Of a stretch of 64,000 bases of DNA, positions 34,052 through 42,274 are shown in pieces. The notes beneath the pieces were generated by a model that was given only the letters and a program-made list of their open reading frames with translations, did no database searches and was not told the origin of the DNA. Every line of letters begins with the position of its first letter. Position 1 is the stretch's first letter. A program made the position numbers and the translations under genes. The DNA is from Pseudomonas putida S13.1.2 (GTDB lineage: Bacteria > Pseudomonadota > Gammaproteobacteria > Pseudomonadales > Pseudomonadaceae), in contig NZ_CP010979.1 of the NCBI RefSeq assembly GCF_000498395.2, forward strand, positions 1,984,001 to 2,048,000, given 5' to 3'.

Positions 34052-35813
34052 GGTTGATCTCCTCAAGTGTGGTGCGGCCATCGCGGACCAGGTCCAGCGC
34101 CGAAGCCCGCAGCAGGCGCAGGCCGCGCTGGCAGGCGAGTGTCTTGATTTGCGACAGGGGGCGGCGCTCGACGATCATCTGCCGCAGGTCGTCGTCCAGG
34201 TGCAGCAGTTCCGCGATTGCGCTGCGCCCGCGAAAGCCACTGCCGCGGCACTGGCCGCAGCCCTGCACGCGCACGAACTTCCAGCCGGCCACGCCTTCAC
34301 GGCTCAGGCCCGAGCCATACAGGGTGTCGTCATCCACTTCGCAGGGGCTGGAGCAATGCGTGCAGGCCAGGCGGATCAGGCGCTGGGCCAGCACCGCGTT
34401 CAGTGCAGAAACGAAGCTGTAGGGGTCGACCTGCATCTGGCTGAAGCGGCCGATCACGTCGAACACGTTGTTGGCGTGGATGGTGGTGAACACCAGGTGG
34501 CCGGTAAGCGCCGACTGCACGGCAATTTGCGCGGTGTCCGGGTCGCGGATTTCGCCAACCAGGATCTTGTCCGGGTCGTGGCGCAAGATGGAGCGCAGGC
34601 CACGGGCGAAGGTCAGGCCCTTCTTCTCGTTGACCGGGATTTGCAACACACCGGGCAGCTGGTACTCGACCGGGTCTTCGATGGTGATGATCTTGTCTAC
34701 GCCATGGTTGATTTCGCTGATCATGGCGTACAGGGTGGTGGTCTTGCCGCTGCCGGTGGGGCCGGTGACCAGGATCATGCCGTAGGGTTCGGCGGCCAGC
34801 CGGCGCAGGGCGCGCAGGGTTTCGTCGGCAAAGCCCAGGGCCTGCAGCTGCACGCCGCTGACCCGGTCGGACAAGTCCTGCTTGTCGAGCACCCGCAGCA
34901 CGGCGTCTTCGCCAAAGATGCTGGGCATGATCGATACCCGGAAATCGATTTGCCGGTCGCCCACAGCCACCTTGAAGCGGCCGTCCTGGGGCACGCGTTT
35001 TTCGCCGATGTCGAGCTCGGCCATGACCTTGATGCGGGAGATCACCTGGTCGGCGAAGGCACTGCCACTGGCCTTGCCGGCACCGTTGAGCACACCGTCG
35101 ATGCGGTACTTGATGGTCAGGCCCTGGCCGGTCATGCCCAGGTGGATGTCGCTGGCGTGCAGCTTGAGGGCGTCGTACAGGGTGGAGTTGACCAGCTTGA
35201 CCACGCGGCTCTGGTCTTCGCTGATGCTGGCCAGCGAAAGGCGTTGCAGCGGGTCGCCTTCGCTGCTGGCCTCGGCGTCGTGGTCAAGGGCATCGACGGC
35301 GTGGAAGCTTTCTTCGTGGCGGGCCAGGAAGGTGGCCAGTTCGGCGGCGTGGGCCAGGTACAGCGGCGCGCCTTGCAGCACATCGTCGATCCAGGCCAGG
35401 CGGGCGGGGTCGAAGGGGTCGGCGAACACGCCCAACAGCTGGCCGCCCTGCTCGATCAGCACAAATTCGCGCTTCAGGCACGCGGCCAGGCTGACTTTGT
35501 CGAAGCGTGGGCTGCTGGCCAGCAGGGTGTGGCTGCCCAGCACCGGGTAATGCAGGGTCAGGCCCAGGCGACGGGTGAAGGTATCGGGGTTGTCGCAAGC
35601 AAGGCGTTCGAGGCAGTTGAGCAGGCGCTCGTCGCTGGCTTGCAGACGGGCCTGGGCCAGCAGGTCGCGGGGGTAGGCTGAGAAGGGTGCCGGGTTCTTC
35701 GCGGGCATGCCCGCTCCCACAGGTTCAGCGCAATCCTGTAGGAGCGAGCTTGCTCGCGATTGGGCCGGTGCAGGCTGTGGCAAATCCCGGGTTGCATCGA
35801 ATGCTTCTGGCAT
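34035..35813 (-). CDS. GspE/PilB-type secretion ATPase
   Basis: The 592-residue hexameric ATPase powers pseudopilus assembly. Walker A GPTGSGKTTTLYAM is near residue 350, and the Asp box (ITIEDPVEYQ), Walker B (ILVGEIRDPDTAQ) and His box (LTGHLVFTTIHAN) follow. A tetracysteine zinc motif (CTHCSSPC ... GCGQC) is near 485-520. An MshE_N-like domain precedes the motor. The N-terminal 45 residues include a REP-encoded stretch (PVGAGMPAKNPAP). No start codon lies between that stretch and the conserved domain, so it is probably translated. Confidence 0.94.
   Translation of the reverse strand: MPEAFDATRDLPQPAPAQSRASSLLQDCAEPVGAGMPAKNPAPFSAYPRDLLAQARLQASDERLLNCLERLACDNPDTFTRRLGLTLHYPVLGSHTLLASSPRFDKVSLAACLKREFVLIEQGGQLLGVFADPFDPARLAWIDDVLQGAPLYLAHAAELATFLARHEESFHAVDALDHDAEASSEGDPLQRLSLASISEDQSRVVKLVNSTLYDALKLHASDIHLGMTGQGLTIKYRIDGVLNGAGKASGSAFADQVISRIKVMAELDIGEKRVPQDGRFKVAVGDRQIDFRVSIMPSIFGEDAVLRVLDKQDLSDRVSGVQLQALGFADETLRALRRLAAEPYGMILVTGPTGSGKTTTLYAMISEINHGVDKIITIEDPVEYQLPGVLQIPVNEKKGLTFARGLRSILRHDPDKILVGEIRDPDTAQIAVQSALTGHLVFTTIHANNVFDVIGRFSQMQVDPYSFVSALNAVLAQRLIRLACTHCSSPCEVDDDTLYGSGLSREGVAGWKFVRVQGCGQCRGSGFRGRSAIAELLHLDDDLRQMIVERRPLSQIKTLACQRGLRLLRASALDLVRDGRTTLEEINRVTFI
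35692..35768. repeat. REP sequences inside the 5' end of the ATPase gene
   Basis: TTCGCGGGCATGCCCGCTCC (REP) is followed by CTGTAGGAGCGAGCTTGCTC (second repeat type) within codons 16-41. Read on the coding strand they give a short Pro/Ala/Gly-rich N-terminal tail. Confidence 0.83.
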
Positions 35814-35874
35814 GGCCTGCGACTCCGCTCAGGGGGCGCGTCGCAGGCTGGCTCAGCCAGGGGTGCGGGCGCCG

Positions 35875-36405
35875 CTATTCCCCTGTGAGCAGTTGATCGT
35901 CGTCGGGCCCTGGCGGCTTGGCGCCATTACGGCGGCGCTCAGCCAACACCCAGCTTCCATCGTACAACTGCAGGGGGAACGATTCGTTCCTGTTCTGGCG
36001 TCGTTCGACGAACCCTTCTGCCGGGTTGTCCGTGGCCCTGCGCCGGCGCTCGATGCCCATCAGGTCGAAGATCGCACGGGCCAGTTCCACCAGTGGGAAC
36101 GGCTTGAACAGGACATGGCTCACTCCCAGCTCTGCGGCCCGCTCACGCACCTCGACGGTGGGGTGGGCGGTGATCAGCATGAAGTGGCATTGCCTGTTCT
36201 TGCGTACGGCCTCCAGAACCTGAAACCCTTCCATGTCGGGCAAGCGGTAATCCAGCACGATCACTTGTGGCGCCAGGCGCTCAGCCTGCTCGATACCACT
36301 AGCACCGTCGTGGGCAACATGAACTTCCAGGCCTTGCGCCTGCAGGTACGCTTGCAGGTTCTGCGCAAGGGTCTGTTCGTCATCGACTACCAATACTCTG
36401 TTCAC
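35875..36405 (-). CDS. Orphan response regulator heading the secretion operon
   Basis: The 176-residue protein has a complete receiver domain: the acidic pocket VLVVDDEQ, the phosphorylation site D52 (IVLDYRLPD), T/S near ITAHPT and the lysine of LFKPF. After it come about 55 residues (IERRRRATDNPAEGFVERRQN) with no known output domain or DNA-binding fold. No histidine kinase is nearby. It may act by protein contact, perhaps on the ATPase gene product 61 bases downstream. The start is TTG 36408 or GTG 36405; GGGAG precedes both. Confidence 0.88.
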   Translation of the reverse strand: MNRVLVVDDEQTLAQNLQAYLQAQGLEVHVAHDGASGIEQAERLAPQVIVLDYRLPDMEGFQVLEAVRKNRQCHFMLITAHPTVEVRERAAELGVSHVLFKPFPLVELARAIFDLMGIERRRRATDNPAEGFVERRQNRNESFPLQLYDGSWVLAERRRNGAKPPGPDDDQLLTGE

Positions 36406-36469
36406 CAAGGTCGACTCCCAAGAACTGCCCGGTTACCCGGTCTGCGAAGTTCGCCCTTGTACAGGCTTG

Positions 36470-36485
36470 AGCAGGCTTCGTGCCA
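36470..36485 (-). promoter_or_regulatory. Sigma-54 promoter of the secretion/csg operon
   Basis: The minus strand reads TGGCACGAAGCCTGCT. It matches TGGCACG-N4-TTGCW at all but one base (C for the first T of the -12 box). It lies about 65 bases before the response-regulator start. Confidence 0.8.
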
Positions 36486-36579
36486 GGCGTGAATAGTCAT
36501 GCTGCACCGCTGTAAGTCATTGATTTGCAGAAGGTGCCGGCCAGCACCCAAAACACGGCGGGCAGGCACACCCGCCCGC

Positions 36580-36642
36580 TTCCCCACAACCGGGGAAACT
36601 GATGGCACATTGCCAAACCCTAATTCCCCAGCATTGGGGGAA
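36580..36642. promoter_or_regulatory. Two TTCCCC-N6-GGGG palindromes, candidate enhancer sites
   Basis: TTCCCCACAACCGGGGAA (36580-36597) and TTCCCCAGCATTGGGGGAA (36624-36642) are centred 44 bases apart, close to four helical turns. They lie about 105 and 150 bases upstream of the sigma-54 -24 box. A third copy stands before mnxG. A GC-rich hairpin (GCGGGCAGGCACACCCGCCCGC, 36559-36580) next to them could terminate the upstream operon. Confidence 0.7.
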
Positions 36643-36656
36643 CGCCATCAGGGGCT

Positions 36657-37298
36657 TCAGTCAGCGATCTCCACTTTAGCGGAGTCGCGCAAACGTTGGC
36701 GCACGGACTTGCGCGCTTGCGCCTCGCGCTCACCGATGAGCGAGGCCCTGGCCAAGACCAGGCCCTGTTCGTGTATGACCGAAGGGTTATCACTTTGGTT
36801 CTGCGCTCCCTGCAGTGTTTCTCGGTTGGCATCATAGAATGCTTGCACTTCGGCCGGGCTCGGCGCGTCGACTGCGCTGAGCTGGGCGTACACCTGCTGG
36901 GCCGCCATGTCTTGCCGGGTGTATTCAGTGTACTGTGCCCTATCAAAGCCCGCCTCTGCCAGACGCCGTTCGAAAACTGCCGGGCTGCCGAACGCAGCTT
37001 CCACCTCGCCGACATGCGCCGACACCTGCGCGTCGCTGATGGCGATGCCTTGTCGCTGCGCCTCCTGCCACAGGAGCTCCTTGTCGATCAGTTCGTCCAG
37101 GGCCTGACCACGCAGGCGCTTGTACAGGCCCGGGTTGCGGATGCTGGAAACCGCGCGGCCCTGGGCGGTCAGGTATTCGCTGAAATAGCGCTCCAGGCGG
37201 GTCAACCCGATCTCCACGCCATTGACCCGTGCAGCAGGTACATCGGCCCAGCTCGCCTTGGCCATTACCAGCAACAGGCACAGCAACACAATACGCAT
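36657..37298 (-). CDS. SurA/PrsA-like periplasmic chaperone without a visible PPIase domain
   Basis: The 213-residue protein has a signal peptide (RIVLLCLLLVMAKASWA), then ARVNGVEIGLTRLERYFSEYL and ALDELIDKELLWQEAQRQGIAIS. That is the SurA N-terminal fold. The parvulin domain that normally follows is missing; instead a short helical tail ends the protein. It may hold or fold the large secreted oxidase encoded upstream. A GGAGG site precedes the ATG at 37298, 12 bases after the cytochrome gene. Confidence 0.78.
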   Translation of the reverse strand: MRIVLLCLLLVMAKASWADVPAARVNGVEIGLTRLERYFSEYLTAQGRAVSSIRNPGLYKRLRGQALDELIDKELLWQEAQRQGIAISDAQVSAHVGEVEAAFGSPAVFERRLAEAGFDRAQYTEYTRQDMAAQQVYAQLSAVDAPSPAEVQAFYDANRETLQGAQNQSDNPSVIHEQGLVLARASLIGEREAQARKSVRQRLRDSAKVEIAD

Positions 37299-37310
37299 GG
37301 CAACCTCCAC

Positions 37311-38837
37311 TCAAAGGCTGTCCGGCACCGGCCGGTAAGGGGTAACTGCGGTGAAACGCGGCCCGGGCAGGGCCACCGCCACCACATGGGCACCGGCCAT
37401 GCCCTGGCGGCGACCGGGGCCAAAGCCCAGCGCCGGGGTCAGGCCGGTAGATACATCGTGCAGGCCTTCCAGTGCGCCAATCAGTTGCTCGCGGCTGGCG
37501 TCACGGCCGATTTGCTTGAGCGCTTCGCTCAGCAGGCGCAACGCGCACAGGGTATTGACCTGCAACGACGCCTGGCGTGGGTCCAGGCCCTGGCGTTGCT
37601 GCAGCCCGGCGAGGGTGGCCAGGCCTTGCTCGGTCCAGTCTTCGGGGACATAGGGGTAAGCCAGGAACACCCGTTGCGACCATTGCTCGGGCAACCGCGC
37701 CACGGCGCCGGCCACCTGGCTGGACGCGGCGAACAGGTAGGGCTTGCGGCCTGCTGCCTGCAATGCCGTCGCCAGTTCGGCAAATGCCTGGGCGCGGCCG
37801 AGGAAGACAATGCCCTGCCCGTCCATAGCCTGGCCGTCGAAGGCCTCGATGGCGGAAGGCGCCCAACCCTGCTGCAACAGGCGCTCACGTACCTGCTCGG
37901 CCGCCGCTGCCTGCTCGTTGCCGGCGTACACCACGCGCAAGTCACCTGGTGCCAGGCCCAACCCTGCACGGGCGTGACCAGCCAGGCTCAGCAATTGCTC
38001 AGGCAAGCCGGGCAGTGGGTCGAATATCTGCGCGCTGCCGCCACTGCGCGGAGTGCTGCCGATCAGGGGCACATTCTGGGGTGCCAGCAAGGTTGCCAGA
38101 CGCGGGTCGAGCATCGGTGCCAACGGCGAAATCAGGGCGAACACGCGCTCCTGCTCCAGCAGTTGCTGCAAGGCATGCTCGGCGCTGACCGGGTCGGAGC
38201 CAGGGTCCAGTACGACCAGCTCCAGGCGCCGCCCGTGAATGCCGCCTTGCTGGTTGAGTTGCGCTACCCCGTCTTCCAGCACTGCACGTACCACCTGCCC
38301 GGCTTCGGCCAGCGGGCCGGAAGCCGGCAGCAAGGTGCCCAGGCGCAGTACGCCCTCCTCTATGCCGGGGTCGCGCTCCTGCGCCAGGCGCTTCAGGTAG
38401 GCGGTAAGGTTGCGCTGGTCGGCCATGGTCAGTTCGAAGCGTGGCATGGCCGGGTCCAGCCGATTGCCCGCCGGGTCTACGCCATGCTGGATGGCCCGGG
38501 CCAGGCTGCGGTCGGTATAAGCCGGGTAGCTGCGGCCATTGGCTTCGCGTGCGCCCTGGCCTTGTGCCAGGCGTTGCCAGTCCAGGTTGGGTGGGCGCAC
38601 GCCGCCTTCGGCGCGGCCACGGCCGTCGTTGCCGTGGCAGCTGGCGCAGGGCAGCACGCTGGCGGGCACGCGGATGTCGCTGGCGCCGACCCGGGCCTGC
38701 AATTGCGCATCGCTGCTGGAGACGCCTTCGCGGTAGAGGCGTTTGCCGGCTTGTTCGTTGGCAGTGAGATCAAAGGCCAGGGCTGAACTGCAGAGGCTGA
38801 TACTGATGAGCAACACAATACCTTTTGCAGTGTTCAT
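37311..38837 (-). CDS. Cytochrome c fused to a LivK-type periplasmic binding domain
   Basis: The 508-residue exported protein has a signal peptide (GIVLLISISLCSSALA) and a c-type heme site CASCH (64-68) in a domain of about 130 residues; MPRFELTMADQRNLTAYL supplies the distal Met. A type I periplasmic-binding fold follows from about 155 to 500 (LRLGTLLPASGPLAEAGQ, GGIHGRRLELVVLDPGSD, SPLAPMLDPRLATLLAPQNVPLIGS). Fusion of a redox and a ligand-binding module is unusual. It may accept electrons from the oxidase system or sense a ligand. It is separated from the SCO gene by a REP pair. Confidence 0.85.
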   Translation of the reverse strand: MNTAKGIVLLISISLCSSALAFDLTANEQAGKRLYREGVSSSDAQLQARVGASDIRVPASVLPCASCHGNDGRGRAEGGVRPPNLDWQRLAQGQGAREANGRSYPAYTDRSLARAIQHGVDPAGNRLDPAMPRFELTMADQRNLTAYLKRLAQERDPGIEEGVLRLGTLLPASGPLAEAGQVVRAVLEDGVAQLNQQGGIHGRRLELVVLDPGSDPVSAEHALQQLLEQERVFALISPLAPMLDPRLATLLAPQNVPLIGSTPRSGGSAQIFDPLPGLPEQLLSLAGHARAGLGLAPGDLRVVYAGNEQAAAAEQVRERLLQQGWAPSAIEAFDGQAMDGQGIVFLGRAQAFAELATALQAAGRKPYLFAASSQVAGAVARLPEQWSQRVFLAYPYVPEDWTEQGLATLAGLQQRQGLDPRQASLQVNTLCALRLLSEALKQIGRDASREQLIGALEGLHDVSTGLTPALGFGPGRRQGMAGAHVVAVALPGPRFTAVTPYRPVPDSL

Positions 38838-38939
38838 GCCGGCCTCTTCGCGGGGCAAGCCCGCTCCCACAGGATCAGTACACGCCTGAGGTCAATGAAA
38901 AACCTGTGGGAGCGGGCTTGCCCCGCGAAGAGGCCGGCA
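38838..38939. repeat. Inverted REP pair within the mnxG operon
   Basis: The arms GCCGGCCTCTTCGCGGGGCA and GCCCCGCGAAGAGGCCGGCA are perfect inverses. The repeat abuts the ATG of the cytochrome-fusion gene, so it covers that gene's ribosome-binding region and may lower its expression. Confidence 0.9.
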
Positions 38940-38964
38940 CGGCGAGCCCAGGCGCGCATGGCCA

Positions 38965-39630
38965 TCACCGCCCTGCCAGTGGCTGGGTCAGCAGTTGCAT
39001 GCGCTGGGCAATCGCCGCCGGTGGTGCATCCGGGCGGATCTTGCTCCAGCGTTTGCCTGCTACATCGCCGGCAATCAACTGCGTGGAGTGCTGCTCGGGG
39101 CTCGGCAGAAACTGGCCGATGCGGCCTAGCACCAGGTCGACATTGGCCTTGTCACCGGTCAGAAACAGCCAGTTCGGCCCATCAACCCCCTGCTTCTCGG
39201 CAAACGCCTTGAGTGCTTGCGGGGTATCGTTGAGCGGGTCGCTGCTGATCGACACGAAAGTCACCTGGCTGGCCAGTTGCGGCCCCATGGCCGCGCGCAC
39301 TTCGCGCAGCTTGCGGGTGATCAGCGGGCAGGCGTCGGTGCAGTGGGTGAAGATCACGTTGAGCATGACCACGTTGTCCTTGAGCACATCACTGTAAAAA
39401 CGCAGCTCGCGGCCGTTCTGGTCCTTCAGTACGGTATCGGTGAACCAGGTCTGGGCATCGCGGGTGCCGCCGCCACTGGTCATCGTCTGAGGCGCGGGCT
39501 GCGGCATGGGCGCCTGCTCCGCATGGCCTTCATGGGCAAACGCCATCGAGCCGAGAATCCACAGGCAGCCGCCCAGCACCAGCCAGTCGAAACCGCGCAT
39601 GCCGCCGCGGCGGGAGGTTACATTGCTCAT
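38965..39630 (-). CDS. SCO1/SenC-family copper chaperone (second of two)
   Basis: The 221-residue protein is membrane-anchored or exported (DWLVLGGCLWILGSMAFA) with a His/Met-rich segment (HEGHAEQAPMPQP). The CxxxC copper site is at C97 and C101 (THCTDACP), and a downstream His completes the Sco fold. SCO proteins deliver copper or reduce Cys in copper oxidases. It overlaps the preceding SCO gene by 4 bases. Confidence 0.9.
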   Translation of the reverse strand: MSNVTSRRGGMRGFDWLVLGGCLWILGSMAFAHEGHAEQAPMPQPAPQTMTSGGGTRDAQTWFTDTVLKDQNGRELRFYSDVLKDNVVMLNVIFTHCTDACPLITRKLREVRAAMGPQLASQVTFVSISSDPLNDTPQALKAFAEKQGVDGPNWLFLTGDKANVDLVLGRIGQFLPSPEQHSTQLIAGDVAGKRWSKIRPDAPPAAIAQRMQLLTQPLAGR

Positions 39631-40283
39631 GGTTGCACCTCATGGTGGTCGGCAATGGCCGTGCTCTTGGCATGCACCCGACGGGCGCTGAGTCGGTTGA
39701 TTTCTTCTATCAGTACCGTTGGGTCGGTGAAGCCGTAATACCGCGTCCAGTGCCCGCTTCGCCCGTCACCCACCAGAATCAGCGGCGGGTGCTGACGGAG
39801 GTCGGCGCTGAAGCTGCCCAGGCCCTTGAGGGTTTCGGTGACAGCGTACGGCGTGCCGGTCAGCCAGCTCCAGCCCGGCCCCTTCTGGAAGGCCTTGGCG
39901 TAATCTTGCAGGCGTTTGGCATCGTCACGCTGAGGGTCGACGCTGATCGAAACCATGTGGATCTCTTCCCCTACCCGGCCACCCAGCTGTTGCTGGACTT
40001 TGCCCATGATCGACGACACCACCGGGCACACCGTGGTGCAGCTGGTGTAGATGAAGCCCATGACCACCAGATGGTCATTTACCAGGTCTTTCTCCAGGCG
40101 TACCGGCATGCCGTCCTGGTTCAGCAGGGAGACGTCGGCAAAACGCACACTGGTCTTTTCCTGGTGAGCCGCCGGCGGCTGCTCGGCATGGCCTTTGTGG
40201 TCGTGGCCGGCGTGGGCCATGGCAAGGTTGCTGGCAAGTGCCAGGCTCAGGGCCAGCAGTTGGAAACAATGCTTGGCGTTCAT
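39627..40283 (-). CDS. SCO1/SenC-family copper chaperone (first of two)
   Basis: The 218-residue exported protein has a signal peptide (FQLLALSLALASNLAMA) followed by the His-rich HAGHDHKGH. The CxxxC site is C82 and C86 (YTSCTTVCP), with HMVSISVDPQRDD as the conserved strand. It shares the fold of its neighbour but is clearly diverged, so the pair is not a recent duplication. Bacillus mnx operons also carry an SCO-like gene (mnxC), which supports a link to the oxidase. Confidence 0.9.
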   Translation of the reverse strand: MNAKHCFQLLALSLALASNLAMAHAGHDHKGHAEQPPAAHQEKTSVRFADVSLLNQDGMPVRLEKDLVNDHLVVMGFIYTSCTTVCPVVSSIMGKVQQQLGGRVGEEIHMVSISVDPQRDDAKRLQDYAKAFQKGPGWSWLTGTPYAVTETLKGLGSFSADLRQHPPLILVGDGRSGHWTRYYGFTDPTVLIEEINRLSARRVHAKSTAIADHHEVQP

Positions 40284-42256
40284 CGCACACTCCTCATGTC
40301 AGTGTGGGAAGCGCTGGTCGCTGCGGCCGGCAGGACGCGCAGGCTGGTGTAGTTTTCTTCGGCAAACTTGCGCCCCAACGATGGCGACTGCACATGCAGG
40401 TACCAGGCGCCAGCTTCGGACAGTGTCAGGGCTGCCTGATAGACACCCTCCCCCACTTCCAGCAGCTGCAGGTTGCGCGGCATTGACGACGGCGCCAGGA
40501 AGTAGCGCAGGCTCAGGTCGTTCAGGCCCAGCCGCGGCTGACCGTCGTCACCGACGATACGCACCCGTGCGGTAATGGCGCTGTGCAGTGGCATGGGTTG
40601 GTCCAGGCCAATGAACTCCGCATGCGCGCCCTTGCGCTTGCCGGCATTGGGCGCTTCGGCAACATCGGCACTGAAGCAGTGGATGATCTGCGGCTGGTTA
40701 AGCAGGAAAGCCACGTCGAACTTGCCGGCAGCGGGGAGTTTCACCGTCGAGCCGTACACCCCGGGCGCCACCTCACGCAGGCTGCGGTCAACGACCAGGG
40801 CAGCACGGGCCTGGTGACCACGGTTGTTGTAGCCGGACATCGGCGCGTTCATGCCCTCGGCGTAGAAGTAGGTGGTGTTGTCCACCGGGTTGACCACGAA
40901 CACCGAGTTGTCATCACGCGACACCGACAACCCCTGGGCCAATGGCAGGTCGCCGGCCTGGCGCGGCGCTGCCGGGCCGGCCTCGAAACCCTGGACGATC
41001 GGCGAGCGCCCTTCGCCCAGGCTGGACAGGTTGATCATGGTCACTTTCGGGGAAGCCAGGCCGCGCACATAGGCATAGCCCTTGGTAAAGGTCAGCTGAT
41101 AGGGTTCGGCCGCCACCGGAATGTGGTGGATCAGCTTGTCGGTACTGGCATCGATCACCAGGGCCTGGTTCTCAAGGGTGTTGAGTACAACGCCGTAGCG
41201 GCCATCGCTGCTGAAGCGCATTGGCCCCAGGCCCTGCTCGGCCTTGACCGTGTGGCGCAGCTGGTGGCTGCGGGCATCGAACACCCTTACGCTGCCTTCC
41301 TCCCCATCGACCACGTAAACGGCCTGGGACAGCGCCGAGTAGCTGACCGACAGCGGGTGCGGGCCAACCTTGATGGTTTTGGCCAGGCGCATTTCCGGGA
41401 TATCAATGACGCTGAGGGTGCCGCTGTCGCGGTTGCTGACGTAGGCAAAACGCGAGTCGGCGCTGAAGGCGATTTCGTGGTGCCCGGTGCCGGTGTTGAA
41501 ACTTTTCAGGGTAGTACGCCCTGGCACGTCGATCACCGTCACCCCACCCTTGGCCGGGTCACTGCTGTTGTTGCCCACCCACAGCCGGTGCTGGTCCGGC
41601 TGCAAGGCTACGCGCAGCGGCTGGTCGCCGGCGTCAAGGTCGGCCACGCGGGTGAAGGTTTCGGTATCGATTACCGCCACCTTGCCGCGCTCGGGGATCG
41701 ACACGAACACCTGCTTGTCGTCGCCGGTAGCCACCCAGTCCATGGGCCGCCCGGGCAGGTCGATGCGGGCCATGGTGCTGGTCACGCCGCCCACCGAAAC
41801 GGTCGGATCAATCACCGTCAGGCTGGCGTCGTTGTTCAGCATCAACAAAAAGTAGCTGTTCAGGTCGAGCAGCGGCCTGGCGCCGATGCTGCTTTTGAGA
41901 AACAGCGCGACCCGCGCCTTGCAGCTTTGGCTGCGGTCGCCGGTCGGAGCCGACTGCGCCGGGTCGATCCACGCCCCCGGGGCCATGCCCGACAGCGGCT
42001 GGCCACTGGCCTGGTCGCTGACCTTGAAGCGGATGCTGGCGAAGGCGCCTTCCTTCAACTCGCCCCCGGCCAGCGGCCGGGCCTCGAAATCCACGGTCAC
42101 GCCGTCCCGGCTGAGCCGGTGCAGGGCCTGCGGGTCGGCAGGTTCCTGCAACAGCTCGCGGGGATCGCACCAGAGCTTTTCATACGCCACGCCCAGGCCG
42201 ATCAGCGCTACTCCCAGCAATACCCCCAAGCAAGCAGGGCGAGTCTTGTTATTCAT
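40280..42256 (-). CDS. YVTN/SMP-30-type beta-propeller protein of the mnxG operon
   Basis: The 658-residue exported protein has an N-terminal membrane anchor (CLGVLLGVALIGLGVAYEKL). Repeated propeller blades follow (VSIPERGKVAVIDTETFT, LWVGNNSSDPAKGGVTVIDV, FAYVSNRDSGTLSVIDIPEM, VYVVDGEEGSVRVFDARSH), then a C-terminal beta domain (VRIVGDDGQPRLGLNDLSLR). It may scaffold the oxidase in the envelope. It starts 18 bases after the oxidase gene and overlaps the SCO gene by 4. Confidence 0.85.
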   Translation of the reverse strand: MNNKTRPACLGVLLGVALIGLGVAYEKLWCDPRELLQEPADPQALHRLSRDGVTVDFEARPLAGGELKEGAFASIRFKVSDQASGQPLSGMAPGAWIDPAQSAPTGDRSQSCKARVALFLKSSIGARPLLDLNSYFLLMLNNDASLTVIDPTVSVGGVTSTMARIDLPGRPMDWVATGDDKQVFVSIPERGKVAVIDTETFTRVADLDAGDQPLRVALQPDQHRLWVGNNSSDPAKGGVTVIDVPGRTTLKSFNTGTGHHEIAFSADSRFAYVSNRDSGTLSVIDIPEMRLAKTIKVGPHPLSVSYSALSQAVYVVDGEEGSVRVFDARSHQLRHTVKAEQGLGPMRFSSDGRYGVVLNTLENQALVIDASTDKLIHHIPVAAEPYQLTFTKGYAYVRGLASPKVTMINLSSLGEGRSPIVQGFEAGPAAPRQAGDLPLAQGLSVSRDDNSVFVVNPVDNTTYFYAEGMNAPMSGYNNRGHQARAALVVDRSLREVAPGVYGSTVKLPAAGKFDVAFLLNQPQIIHCFSADVAEAPNAGKRKGAHAEFIGLDQPMPLHSAITARVRIVGDDGQPRLGLNDLSLRYFLAPSSMPRNLQLLEVGEGVYQAALTLSEAGAWYLHVQSPSLGRKFAEENYTSLRVLPAAATSASHTDMRSVR

Positions 42257-42274
42257 GCTCGCGCTCCCCTTCCG

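Noticed and set aside
34149..35681. A 510-codon plus-strand frame opposite the secretion ATPase, and a 578-codon one opposite the secretin (29912-31648).
   Set aside because: Both mirror strongly conserved genes on the other strand, have no ribosome site and show the Gln/His/Val/Ala bias of antisense frames.
37311..38870. An extended N-terminus for the cytochrome-fusion protein (start at 38870).
   Set aside because: The extra 11 codons are REP sequence; the ATG at 38837 begins a proper signal peptide.
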